DNA from: an archaeon
GTDB lineage: Archaea > Thermoproteota > Nitrososphaeria > Nitrososphaerales > UBA183
Length of the DNA: 11,566 bases
Assembly (NCBI GenBank): GCA_021807225.1
Contig: JAKAPI010000017.1
Location: forward strand, 1 to 11,566
Direction of reading: 5' to 3'
Shown: positions 1 to 6,591 of the stretch, piece after piece
How the letters are laid out: every line of letters begins with the position of its first letter
Position numbering within the stretch: the first letter of the stretch is position 1
Program-made: the position numbers and the translations under genes
The notes under the pieces: model-generated
Told to the model about the DNA's origin: nothing
The model's database searches: none
Seen by the model: only the letters and a program-made list of their open reading frames with translations

Positions 1-133
1 TCCGTCCGAACTCGTAGACCTCTCCCCCGTCGAATTTGGTCAGAAGCCTCCCGTCTTGAGCAACGAGCTCTTGGACTTCCCCGCCGGTAAGGGGGAGGCC
101 GTCGACCAGCACATATTGATCCCACCTCAGACA
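1..133 (-). other. Intein, N-terminal splicing segment, inserted in the aIF2-gamma P-loop (incomplete)
   Basis: Immediately after the P-loop Lys (residue 34) the frame continues with Cys35-Leu-Arg-Trp-Asp-Gln-Tyr-Val-Leu-Val-Asp-Gly. This fits intein block A: a nucleophilic Cys at position 1, Leu, then a short beta strand followed by a turn. The next about 30 residues (GGEVQELV, DGRLLTKFDGGEVYEF) alternate strands and turns as in the Hint fold. Nothing resembles the switch regions that should follow GHVDHGKTTL. Archaeal translational GTPases are known intein hosts at this P-loop position, for example aIF5B/IF2 of some methanogens and Thermococcales. The expected +1 extein residue is the P-loop Thr, a valid splicing nucleophile. 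The homing endonuclease (if any), the terminal His-Asn and the C-extein lie beyond the left edge, so splicing competence cannot be judged. Confidence 0.8.
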
Positions 134-235
134 CTTGCCATGATCAACGTGGCCGGAAGTACCTATGTTCACCTCTGGCTGCTTCGGGAGCGGGGCCTGG
201 GGCACGGCGGGCTCCGCGAGCTTCTGTTCAGACAA
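1..235 (-). CDS. eif2g: Translation initiation factor 2 subunit gamma (aIF2-gamma), N-terminal part, interrupted by an intein; 3' end outside window
   Basis: The minus strand reads without a stop from a TTG at 235 to the left edge, giving 78 residues. Residues 1-20 are a Pro/Ala/Gln-rich tail. They are followed by PEVNIGTSGHVDHGK, the classic start of the archaeal/eukaryotic IF2-gamma GTPase domain, which delivers initiator tRNA to the small ribosomal subunit. In the family, GHVDHGK continues directly with TTL; here it continues with CLRWDQYV, which I read as an intein (separate entry). TTG is preferred as start because a TATA box lies about 27 nt upstream, as expected for a leaderless archaeal mRNA, and no ATG or GTG start fits better. 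The gene is separated by about 375 bp from the glycan genes, so it is probably an independent transcription unit. The rest of the GTPase and the C-extein cannot be seen. Confidence 0.85.
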   Translation of the reverse strand, partial: MSEQKLAEPAVPQAPLPKQPEVNIGTSGHVDHGKCLRWDQYVLVDGLPLTGGEVQELVAQDGRLLTKFDGGEVYEFGR

Positions 236-256
236 TAATGTCCGCTGTCTCTCGGG

Positions 257-266
257 CCTTTTTAAA
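257..266 (-). promoter_or_regulatory. Archaeal TATA box for the aIF2-gamma gene
   Basis: On the minus strand this reads TTTAAAAAGG, the only strong A/T block in an otherwise GC-rich stretch. Its centre is about 27 nt from the TTG at 235, the usual distance between an archaeal TATA box and the transcription start. Transcription would therefore begin at or within a couple of bases of the start codon, giving a leaderless mRNA. No Shine-Dalgarno sequence lies between box and start, which agrees. Confidence 0.65.
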
Positions 267-335
267 CTACCAAGCCGAGCCGCACCTTACCACGCGAGTT
301 TGCTCACCTACCGTGTGACCCGGCCGGTTCTTGGA

Positions 336-360
336 ACATACACTTGCGTACAAAGTATGT
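336..360. repeat. Small inverted repeat ACATAC...GTATGT
   Basis: Six-base perfect arms (336-341 and 355-360) flank a 13-base loop. It could form a weak stem in RNA or be a dyad protein-binding site. It lies about 70-95 bp upstream of the aIF2-gamma TATA box, so a role in that promoter is possible but not shown. Confidence 0.3.
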
Positions 361-453
361 GTCTAGCCTTCCCGAATTTCGCGGTCGATTTCAGCTCTCT
401 AAACAACATCTGACGGCATTTTCCAGAACGAAACTAGCGCAAGCTAAGCACAT

Positions 454-479
454 CCCCTACATGCAGTTTCTATTAGGGG
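454..479. repeat. Small inverted repeat CCCCTA...TAGGGG
   Basis: Six-base perfect arms (454-459 and 474-479) with a 14-base loop, forming a GC-rich stem of modest strength. It lies 40 bp from the 519-539 hairpin and may belong to the same element remnant or RNA. Confidence 0.35.
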
Positions 480-518
480 CGTTGACGCGCTCCAATCTTC
501 GACTAACTGGCAAAGCTA

Positions 519-539
519 CCCACGGCTGAAGCCTGTGGG
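519..539. repeat. Hairpin resembling IS200/IS605 (TnpB-type) element ends
   Basis: CCCACGGC-TGAA-GCC-T-GTGGG folds into a stem of five plus three base pairs with one bulged T and a four-base loop. Hairpins of the form CCCACGGC(TTNA)GCCGTGGG are typical at the ends of archaeal and bacterial IS200/IS605 elements, where the right-end version is also part of the TnpB guide RNA. No tnpA or tnpB coding remnant was seen beside it, so this would be a relic or a stand-alone non-autonomous copy. It could also be a fold-back terminator or chance. Confidence 0.4.
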
Positions 540-610
540 CCTTCCCCTTCCCTGGGCCAGCTCCGGCACAGCCTCGGCCCCCACGAGTCAGAAGCACGAC
601 CGCGGGTCGA

Positions 611-1762
611 CTACAATCCATCCTTGATCATGCTGAGGAAGAACGAGCTGAAGAAGGTCTGCAGGCCGAAGATTATCAGGGTGAACGAGATGATGTCGTC
701 TCCGTTCAGGGGGAGCTCGACGAAGCCACTGGAGACCCACTTCGCGGCCAGGGTGATGGCGAGGGCGACCCCCCCAAAAAACACCACGGAGCCGACGAGG
801 GCCCCCCTCTCCAGCGTCAGATGGCTCAGGACTAGGTCAGTCGCAGGGTCTGGTTCGAATAGTTGCATGCGCACCCCATAGACCTTAGAGAAGAGGCCGA
901 GCAGGAACACCTGGTAGCCGGCCATCAAGAACAACGCCCCTAGCACGAGGGTGTGGACGCCGGGGACATAACCGACATCGATGCCAAAATGCCCGAGGAG
1001 CATCAGCCCGACTCCCAGGACACCGAGCAACAGGGAGGGGGCGAAGTACAGGTAGGACGGCGCCCTGATGAGCATGAACTTCATGTGCCTCCACCCGTCA
1101 GAGAATGACCCGAGCTTGGAATCCCCCGCTTTCCTCGGATAGTAGGTAATCGGCACTTCCTCTATCCTCAGCTTCCTCCTCGCCGCCTCCACTATCATCT
1201 CGGACGCGAACTCCATCCCGGACGCTTCGAGGCGCAGTTTCCCCAGGGCTTCACGCGTCAGCGCCCTGAACCCACAGTGCGCGTCCGATACTCCCGCCCC
1301 GAAGAATAAGTTGAGCGAACCGGTCAGCAAGGGGTTCCCGACCTTCCGGTGGAGCCAAGGCATCGCCCCGTCTTTGATCTCCCCCTTCAGCCTGGTTCCG
1401 ACTACCACGTCCGCTTCCCCGTTCATCAGCGGCTCGAGGAGTCTCCCCATCTCGGCGAAGTCGTAGGTGTCGTCCGCGTCTCCCAGGACGATGTATCTCC
1501 CAGAAACATGGTTGAAGGCGTACTTGAAGGCGTTCCCATAGCCATGCCTGTCTGGGACGACCACCTTGGCGCCGTGTTTCTCCGCCACCTCCCTGGTCTT
1601 GTCCCTGGAGCTGTCGGCAACCACTACCTCACCTCTTACCCCCAGAGCATCGAATGCCGCCCGCGCTTTGTCGATGCAGGTCCCGATTGTCTGCTCCTCG
1701 TCCCTAGCGGGGATTACGACGGAGACCTCTATGACTGCGGCCGTGTCTTCCCTACCTCCCAA
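611..1762 (-). CDS. GT2 family glycosyltransferase with four C-terminal membrane helices (polyprenyl/dolichyl-phosphate sugar synthase-like)
   Basis: 383 aa. Residues about 12-220 form a GT-A catalytic domain: VSVVIPARDEE at the nucleotide-binding N-terminus, VVVADSSRDKT, the metal-binding DADD at 95-98 inside GDADDTYDF, and SDAHCGFRALTR in the acceptor region. Four hydrophobic segments follow (about 238-262, 268-296, 319-341, 355-378). This is the architecture of archaeal enzymes annotated as dolichol-phosphate-glucose/mannose synthases, which charge a lipid phosphate with a sugar at the inner membrane face for N-glycosylation or surface glycans. The start is TTG: an in-frame TGA lies just upstream, AAGGAG sits four bases before the TTG, and no later start precedes the conserved first strand. 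It is the last gene of the four-gene minus-strand unit, 66 bp after the GT4 gene. The donor and acceptor sugars cannot be read from the sequence. Confidence 0.88.
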   Translation of the reverse strand: MGGREDTAAVIEVSVVIPARDEEQTIGTCIDKARAAFDALGVRGEVVVADSSRDKTREVAEKHGAKVVVPDRHGYGNAFKYAFNHVSGRYIVLGDADDTYDFAEMGRLLEPLMNGEADVVVGTRLKGEIKDGAMPWLHRKVGNPLLTGSLNLFFGAGVSDAHCGFRALTREALGKLRLEASGMEFASEMIVEAARRKLRIEEVPITYYPRKAGDSKLGSFSDGWRHMKFMLIRAPSYLYFAPSLLLGVLGVGLMLLGHFGIDVGYVPGVHTLVLGALFLMAGYQVFLLGLFSKVYGVRMQLFEPDPATDLVLSHLTLERGALVGSVVFFGGVALAITLAAKWVSSGFVELPLNGDDIISFTLIIFGLQTFFSSFFLSMIKDGL

Positions 1763-1766
1763 GACG

Positions 1767-1772
1767 CTCCTT
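1767..1772 (-). promoter_or_regulatory. Shine-Dalgarno AAGGAG deciding the TTG start of the GT2 gene
   Basis: AAGGAG on the minus strand ends four bases before the TTG at 1762-1760. With the in-frame TGA immediately upstream, it fixes the start of the GT2 gene at a TTG codon. Confidence 0.6.
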
Positions 1773-1828
1773 CACCGCCAGCCGCGCGGACTCATCCCAC
1801 CCGGGCTTCCATCCTCCTCGCATCGGCT

Positions 1829-3019
1829 TCAATGGCTCAAACCGCACGACTTTAACGTCTCCGTCCCAGCGGTGAGCCCAGAGTAGATAGCCTCGACTTT
1901 CCCTGTCTGACTGTCCCAATCGTACTCTCGGGCGAACTCCAGCGCCTGCTTGCTAAGCCTCTCCCGGAGGCCCTCGTCATCGACGAGGACAGCGATCTTC
2001 GTGGCCATGGCCTCGGGGGTTAGTTTGTCCAGCAGCAGGCCATTGCGCCCGTCCTGCACAACATCAGTGCTCCCCAGGACAGGCCCTGCCCTGGTCGTGA
2101 TAACCGGGAGCCCAGCGGCGTTCGCCTCCAGCGGAGTCAAGGCCCACCCGCCAAGCGGGGCAGCAGGGTAGACGAACATCTTGGCGGCCTTCATCAGGGC
2201 TACGACCCTCTTTCCGTCCTCTACCCGACCATAGAACTTCACCCTTTCTCCGACCCCGAGTTCTTCGGCTAGGCGTTGGAGCTCCTCCCTCTGAGGGCCG
2301 TCTCCCACGATGGATGCCTTCACGCTCTTTCCCCGCCCCTTTAGGACCCCCACGGCCTCGACGAGCGTCCTGACGCCTTTGTAACTCGTAAGCCTCCCCA
2401 CATAGATGACGTCTGCCGCATCATCCTCCCCTGCCGATGGGACTGACTGGACTGCTTCGTTGTCCACCCCGCTTGGCACAAGGGTAACCCTGGATGGGTC
2501 GAAGCCCCACACCTTCAGTCCCCTCCTGGTATCCTCTGTCTCGACCACAATCCAGTCCGGGAGCTTCACCGTGAATCTCTCCACCATCTTACCGATGGCT
2601 CCTATCCGCCCGACATACTCTCCCCAATAGGACCCCCAAAGCTCCCAGCAGGAGAAAACGAGTTTGCTCCTCCAGACCACGGATGCCATCTTGGCGGATA
2701 TGCAGGAAAAGTAGGGGAAGATGCTCGCGTTCACGACATCGTACCTCTCTCTAAGGAGCGGGAACAAGACACAGAGTCCGAAATAGATGGCAGCCCCCAC
2801 AGACCGCCTCCCCTTCACGTAAACCTGTACCTCCGGGCAGACCCCAACTACCCTGACTCCGTCCATGTCCATCACGCTGTCTCCCTCCCACTGCTTCATA
2901 CTGATGATGGTTACTTGATGCCCTTTCTGCGCGTGCCTGCGAGCCATCTCCCAAGTCCTGCGTTCCACCCCCCCTTTCGAGAAGGGATAGACCCTGTCGA
3001 AGACATAGGCGATCTTCAT
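1829..3019 (-). CDS. GT4 family glycosyltransferase (GT-B fold)
   Basis: 396 aa, full length for the family, starting at an ATG. The N-terminal Rossmann half (about 1-185) begins MKIAYVFDRVYPFSKGGVER, with the Gly-Gly-Val-Glu loop typical of GT4 acceptor domains. The donor half (about 203-380) has VIYVGRLTSYKGV, ASIVGDGPQREEL, VKFYGRV and TPLEANAAGLPVITT. Such enzymes are retaining, cytosolic or membrane-associated, and transfer a hexose or deoxyhexose from a nucleotide sugar to a growing lipid-linked glycan. The EX7E motif keeps its second Glu (E298), but the first position is Gly290. It is 31 bp downstream of the phosphatase-fold gene and 66 bp upstream of the GT2 gene, so co-transcription is likely. 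GDP-sugars made by the neighbouring genes are plausible donors, but specificity cannot be inferred from the sequence. Confidence 0.88.
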   Translation of the reverse strand: MKIAYVFDRVYPFSKGGVERRTWEMARRHAQKGHQVTIISMKQWEGDSVMDMDGVRVVGVCPEVQVYVKGRRSVGAAIYFGLCVLFPLLRERYDVVNASIFPYFSCISAKMASVVWRSKLVFSCWELWGSYWGEYVGRIGAIGKMVERFTVKLPDWIVVETEDTRRGLKVWGFDPSRVTLVPSGVDNEAVQSVPSAGEDDAADVIYVGRLTSYKGVRTLVEAVGVLKGRGKSVKASIVGDGPQREELQRLAEELGVGERVKFYGRVEDGKRVVALMKAAKMFVYPAAPLGGWALTPLEANAAGLPVITTRAGPVLGSTDVVQDGRNGLLLDKLTPEAMATKIAVLVDDEGLRERLSKQALEFAREYDWDSQTGKVEAIYSGLTAGTETLKSCGLSH

Positions 3020-3050
3020 GGGTTCGAGCTCTCTTCTTTCCTTGCCTGGC

Positions 3051-4343
3051 TCAATCGTAACCTAGGGCGTGCAGTCTCCGCGCCACCTCTGATTCGTCTG
3101 ACTTGTCCACCAACGCTTGGGTCACTCCCCGCGCCAGCACTTCCTCGAGGCCGGCCCTCGCCGCTGACCCCTCCTCCTTCCGATCCGCCAAGACATCCAT
3201 CCTCTCCCCGGGGTCTCGCACCAGGTCGTAGAGCTCCTCAGACGCGCATTTGCTCCCGTCCAGGCTCTCCTTCCTGATATACTTCATCAACTCCGACCTG
3301 AACCCCAGCGTCCTGGTCCCATCAGGCGGGTCCAGGCTGGCGCACACCAGCTTCCTTCCAGGGGTAACAGCTTCGCCGGTTGCCAGCGGGAGACCTCCAT
3401 CCTGCGCTAAGCCTGCTTGCCTCAGTATTGTGGGCTTGATGTCAGCCAGGGGAGCGAGGCCCTGCACCCTCCTGCCCGGTCCTGCCCCAGTCGAGTTCAC
3501 AATCAAAGGAACGCGCAAAATTTCGTCGTAAACACCGCCATGGCCGAACCTTCCATGCTCCCAGAACCCCTCGCCATGGTCCGCGGTCATGACTACCAGT
3601 CTTCTGTCGAAGTGCTTCCACACTCCCTCGATCAGGGTCGAGATGTATGAGTCGACCTCGCGGACGCAGAGCCTGTAGCTCGACATGACCCTCGAACGGA
3701 CCCCCTCCGAGGGCTCTCCTGCCTTGGCTTGTATCTTCCTTGCCATGAGCATGTCCCAGGCGACCCTGTTCCTCAGCGACCCCCGCCACCCCTGCATCCG
3801 GGCCGGAGGAAGGTATGGGAAGTGGGTGTCCATGTAGTGGACCCACAGGAAGGCGGGGGACCTGGCTCCTTTCGCCCACTCCAGTGCTCTGGATGTAATC
3901 TCCTTCCCATCCGTCGCCGGTCCTCTGTTCATCAGCGCTATGGACGCAGCGTTCCCCAGGTCCCCGAGCAGGGTCGCGTCACCGGTCTGTTTACCGCCTC
4001 CGTCGAAGAATGTTTCGAAGCCCTCGTCGTAGCCGAAGTGTGACGAGAGGAATGGATTGGAGTGGAACCCTCCCGTCGCGTACCCCGCTTCCCTGAGCAC
4101 CTTGGCTATCGACTCCTTCCCGTGGACGTGCCTCTCGTCTAGGCTGAGGGGAGGCGGGAGGGAGAACATTATGCTCCTGAACGACTCGGGCGTCCCTCCT
4201 CCTTGAGAGCAGGCGCCTTCGAAGACTGTCGACCCCTCGGCAAAGGTGTCTAGGAAGGGCGTGAGACTCTGGCCGTGATAGCAGCCGACATGATCCCTGC
4301 GTAGACTGTCCACGGTCAGGAGAAGAACTATCTCTTTCGCCAA
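3051..4343 (-). CDS. Sulfatase/alkaline-phosphatase superfamily hydrolase or transferase
   Basis: 430 aa. The N-terminus IVLLLTVDSLRRDHVGCY carries the first metal ligand (D12) of the alkaline-phosphatase fold. HYMDTHFPY (169-177) and TADHGEGFWEHG with D255/H256, then GHGG (H268), supply the other typical ligands. LYDLVRDPGERMDV near the C-terminus is the usual sulfatase end motif. The nucleophile region reads TPESFR (51-56). Type I sulfatases have Cys-x-Pro-Ser-Arg, whose Cys becomes formylglycine; here Thr51 occupies that place, so formylglycine chemistry is unlikely. A phosphodiesterase or phospho-group transferase acting on the surface glycan is an alternative. There is no signal peptide or membrane anchor, suggesting a cytosolic location. 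The start is TTG, with GGGAGGGGG seven bases upstream. It lies 37 bp after the GT-C-like gene and 31 bp before the GT4 gene. The true substrate is unknown. Confidence 0.82.
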   Translation of the reverse strand: MAKEIVLLLTVDSLRRDHVGCYHGQSLTPFLDTFAEGSTVFEGACSQGGGTPESFRSIMFSLPPPLSLDERHVHGKESIAKVLREAGYATGGFHSNPFLSSHFGYDEGFETFFDGGGKQTGDATLLGDLGNAASIALMNRGPATDGKEITSRALEWAKGARSPAFLWVHYMDTHFPYLPPARMQGWRGSLRNRVAWDMLMARKIQAKAGEPSEGVRSRVMSSYRLCVREVDSYISTLIEGVWKHFDRRLVVMTADHGEGFWEHGRFGHGGVYDEILRVPLIVNSTGAGPGRRVQGLAPLADIKPTILRQAGLAQDGGLPLATGEAVTPGRKLVCASLDPPDGTRTLGFRSELMKYIRKESLDGSKCASEELYDLVRDPGERMDVLADRKEEGSAARAGLEEVLARGVTQALVDKSDESEVARRLHALGYD

Positions 4344-4380
4344 CTCTATGCCCCCTCCCGGACGCTTGGCATCGTTCTGC

Positions 4381-6591
4381 TCAGGTCGCGTTCACCCTGA
4401 ATATCTCTACCGCAGAGTTCTCATAAACGAGGGTGCCAACATAGGGGACGAACTGGTCATATGGAAGCCGGAACTTGAAGATTACGACGTAGCTGAACCC
4501 GAGCCGCTGCTGTATCGACTGGAAGTCGTAGAACGCCAGAGGCTGGGGGTTAATCATCGTCCCGAAGGAGAATCTGATCGACAACGACCCTGAGGTGGTC
4601 TGAGGTAGGGCAGCGTGGACAGTGAGGTAGTACAGGGAGGAGTTCGCTTCAGTGAGCTGTAACTCGTTCCCCGTGCCAGACCCTGACAGGGAGATATTGG
4701 CCGCCATGGGTGTCCCGAACTGAGTCAGGAAGGTGAAGGAGAGCCCCTGGGGCCCGTACTGGTACGCGGTGATTGGACCGAAGATTCCTATCCTTGTGTC
4801 TAGCTCCGAAGGAAGGGCACCGGGACTAAGTCCGCTCCATGAATATGTCACCTCTCCGCTCCTTTGACCGTAGACGAGAGAGTTGGTGACTCCTATGCCG
4901 TTCCCCACCTGTCCTTCGCCATAGACGTAGGACACGGCGATGGAGCTGTTAGAGCGCGAAACGGCGTACTCTGAGGTCGTCCCCAGCGCTGAGAGCGCTA
5001 CCTGCTCCCCCCCGGGGGGCGTTGCCGCGGGCCCAACCAGCGTGAGGCTGGTGTTTCTCCAATCTACGAACGCCACTGGCTGGTAGTCTCCCACATAGAC
5101 CCCGACTAATGGGCGATAGGGAGCAGCGTATGGGTACCCGTCAGCCATCATCACCATCCCATTCTGAATCATTAGGTTCCCCCTTAGGGCCAGGGCGGCG
5201 AGGTGAGCCCTCAGCTGCTCGTTGGCATAGGTAAGGTCAGGAAGGAATGGGATGAAGGAGTACTCCTCCCCGACTGCGTTTCGCCCTGCTATGCCGCTCA
5301 CCCACTCATTGAAGTGTGGCGAGTTCGCATTCCCAGCAGAGGTCAACACCGTGGCGTTCACCGGGGTGTTGGCGCCGAGCCACGACAGGGCGTCCAGGCG
5401 GGGCTGGTCGAGGTCTTCATAGAACTTGTATGCGTGAGCCGTGAAGACGACCCCGGTTGCCACGGTTCCTATCAGGAGGACGATGAGGAGGCCCGCAGCA
5501 ATCCCATCCAGGACCTCCTTCGTCCTAGGCGGCTTCACTTTGGCAATCTTCTCCTTGAGACGCGTGAAGAAGACCCCGCCTATCATGAATGCGGGCACTG
5601 GGAGTATGTACCAGAATCTCACTGCCCTGAACGAAAGGATAGTAAGCGTCAGGGCCAGGCCTGACAGGACGACCGCACCTATCAGTGCGAGTTCTGTGTC
5701 GTCTTGGCGCCAGTAAATGATGGACGCGTACATGGTAACCAAGATCCCAATTATGACGAAGACGGGTACATCCGGGAGAACATTGACGTATGTGCTGTAT
5801 AGTGTCCCTAAGACCTGGGCAGGGGAGTAGACCTGACTTGTGGCTGCGCCCCTGGCGAGGTAAAGATCAAGGTATATCGGGAAGAACGGGGACGCTATCA
5901 GGAGACCCAGGACCGTCGACTTGGCCAAGAGGAAGAACTTCTGGAGCCTCCTCCGTAGGGCCAAGTATACTCCGAAGAGCACCAGCGTGACGAAGAGGAC
6001 GGCGAAGTACATGGTGTCCGAACCTGCGGTGAGCGCCACGGCGACCGCCGAGATGAGTAGCCCCCTCCTGTCCGGCCGCGCAAGGTAGGAGATGATTGAC
6101 CCGAGGGCGACCATGAGGAAGGTCAGCCCGAAGAGGCCGTCGAAGTTGGCCCAAGCGAACATGGTCGCGTAGGTCGGAGTGAAGGCGAAGGCGGTCCCGG
6201 CTACCACCGTCACCATGCGGTTCGCCCCCAGCTTGAGGAACAGGTAGTAGGCAGCTGGGATGGGAAGGACTGATGCGAGAATCATGAAAAGCTTGAGACC
6301 GAGGAGCCCACCAAAGCCGGAGACGAGGAGTGCCAGGGGAAGTACGGGGATGAAAGGGACCTCCAGGTTGTAGAGAGGGATCAGCCCGAAGGGCCAGAAT
6401 CTGTTAGTGTGAAAAGCGACATAGTGGTCCCCTAGGGCGACCCTCGCAGCAGTCAGCCACGCGCCTGCGTCGTTGGAGGTGGCGGTGGGATAGTCGCCAA
6501 GGAGGATGAACCTAACTACGAAAGTGGCCACCACGACACCGGCCACCAGATATACGGGGTAACGCCATCGTTCAGCCGGTCCCTCGGTCAC
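4381..6591 (-). CDS. Large polytopic membrane protein, GT-C-like glycosyltransferase with exported C-terminal domain
   Basis: 736 aa. Residues about 14-385 contain roughly eleven to twelve hydrophobic helices. Between the first two is a loop with SNDAGAW (Asp41), where GT-C enzymes that use lipid-phosphate-linked sugars or oligosaccharides keep an acidic catalytic residue. The last helix is followed by about 350 soluble residues that should lie outside the cell. That part opens with ALSWLGANTPVNATVL, reminiscent of the region after the last helix in STT3/PMT-type enzymes, and continues as a Ser/Thr/Gly-rich, beta-looking domain with N-x-S/T sequons at Asn 412, 513, 548, 632, 650 and 734. I do not see the STT3 signature WWDYG, so it is probably not the oligosaccharyltransferase itself. 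The GTG start has GGAGGGG nine bases upstream. It is the first gene of the minus-strand unit. Its role as a lipid-sugar-dependent transferase is inferred from fold and context. Confidence 0.65.
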   Translation of the reverse strand: MTEGPAERWRYPVYLVAGVVVATFVVRFILLGDYPTATSNDAGAWLTAARVALGDHYVAFHTNRFWPFGLIPLYNLEVPFIPVLPLALLVSGFGGLLGLKLFMILASVLPIPAAYYLFLKLGANRMVTVVAGTAFAFTPTYATMFAWANFDGLFGLTFLMVALGSIISYLARPDRRGLLISAVAVALTAGSDTMYFAVLFVTLVLFGVYLALRRRLQKFFLLAKSTVLGLLIASPFFPIYLDLYLARGAATSQVYSPAQVLGTLYSTYVNVLPDVPVFVIIGILVTMYASIIYWRQDDTELALIGAVVLSGLALTLTILSFRAVRFWYILPVPAFMIGGVFFTRLKEKIAKVKPPRTKEVLDGIAAGLLIVLLIGTVATGVVFTAHAYKFYEDLDQPRLDALSWLGANTPVNATVLTSAGNANSPHFNEWVSGIAGRNAVGEEYSFIPFLPDLTYANEQLRAHLAALALRGNLMIQNGMVMMADGYPYAAPYRPLVGVYVGDYQPVAFVDWRNTSLTLVGPAATPPGGEQVALSALGTTSEYAVSRSNSSIAVSYVYGEGQVGNGIGVTNSLVYGQRSGEVTYSWSGLSPGALPSELDTRIGIFGPITAYQYGPQGLSFTFLTQFGTPMAANISLSGSGTGNELQLTEANSSLYYLTVHAALPQTTSGSLSIRFSFGTMINPQPLAFYDFQSIQQRLGFSYVVIFKFRLPYDQFVPYVGTLVYENSAVEIFRVNAT

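Larger units (their letters stand above)
236..610. other. Non-coding interval between aIF2-gamma and the glycan operon
   Basis: No reading frame here has a recognisable protein, and the few open stretches are short and unlike known families. The left part is the aIF2-gamma promoter. From about 335 to 520 the DNA is visibly richer in A/T than its surroundings and holds two short inverted repeats (336-360 and 454-479), followed by a stronger hairpin at 519-539. I found no tRNA cloverleaf, no TnpB zinc-finger motif and no T-rich terminator after the GT2 gene stop at 611. It could be the eroded remains of a small mobile element, a small RNA gene, or plain spacer. Confidence 0.5.

Noticed and set aside
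300..420. Possible tRNA or structured RNA near GGTTCTTGGAAC and CGGTCGATTTC
   Set aside because: No acceptor, anticodon and T-arm set could be paired on either strand; only isolated short stems.
56..529. Three overlapping plus-strand open frames of 60-82 codons
   Set aside because: The first two lie largely opposite the aIF2-gamma frame or its promoter, the third covers the inverted repeats, and none has a recognisable motif or coherent composition.
3442..3879. 145-codon minus-strand frame inside the sulfatase-fold gene
   Set aside because: Same-strand alternative frame of a gene with clear catalytic motifs; Arg/Gly/Pro-rich and without motifs.
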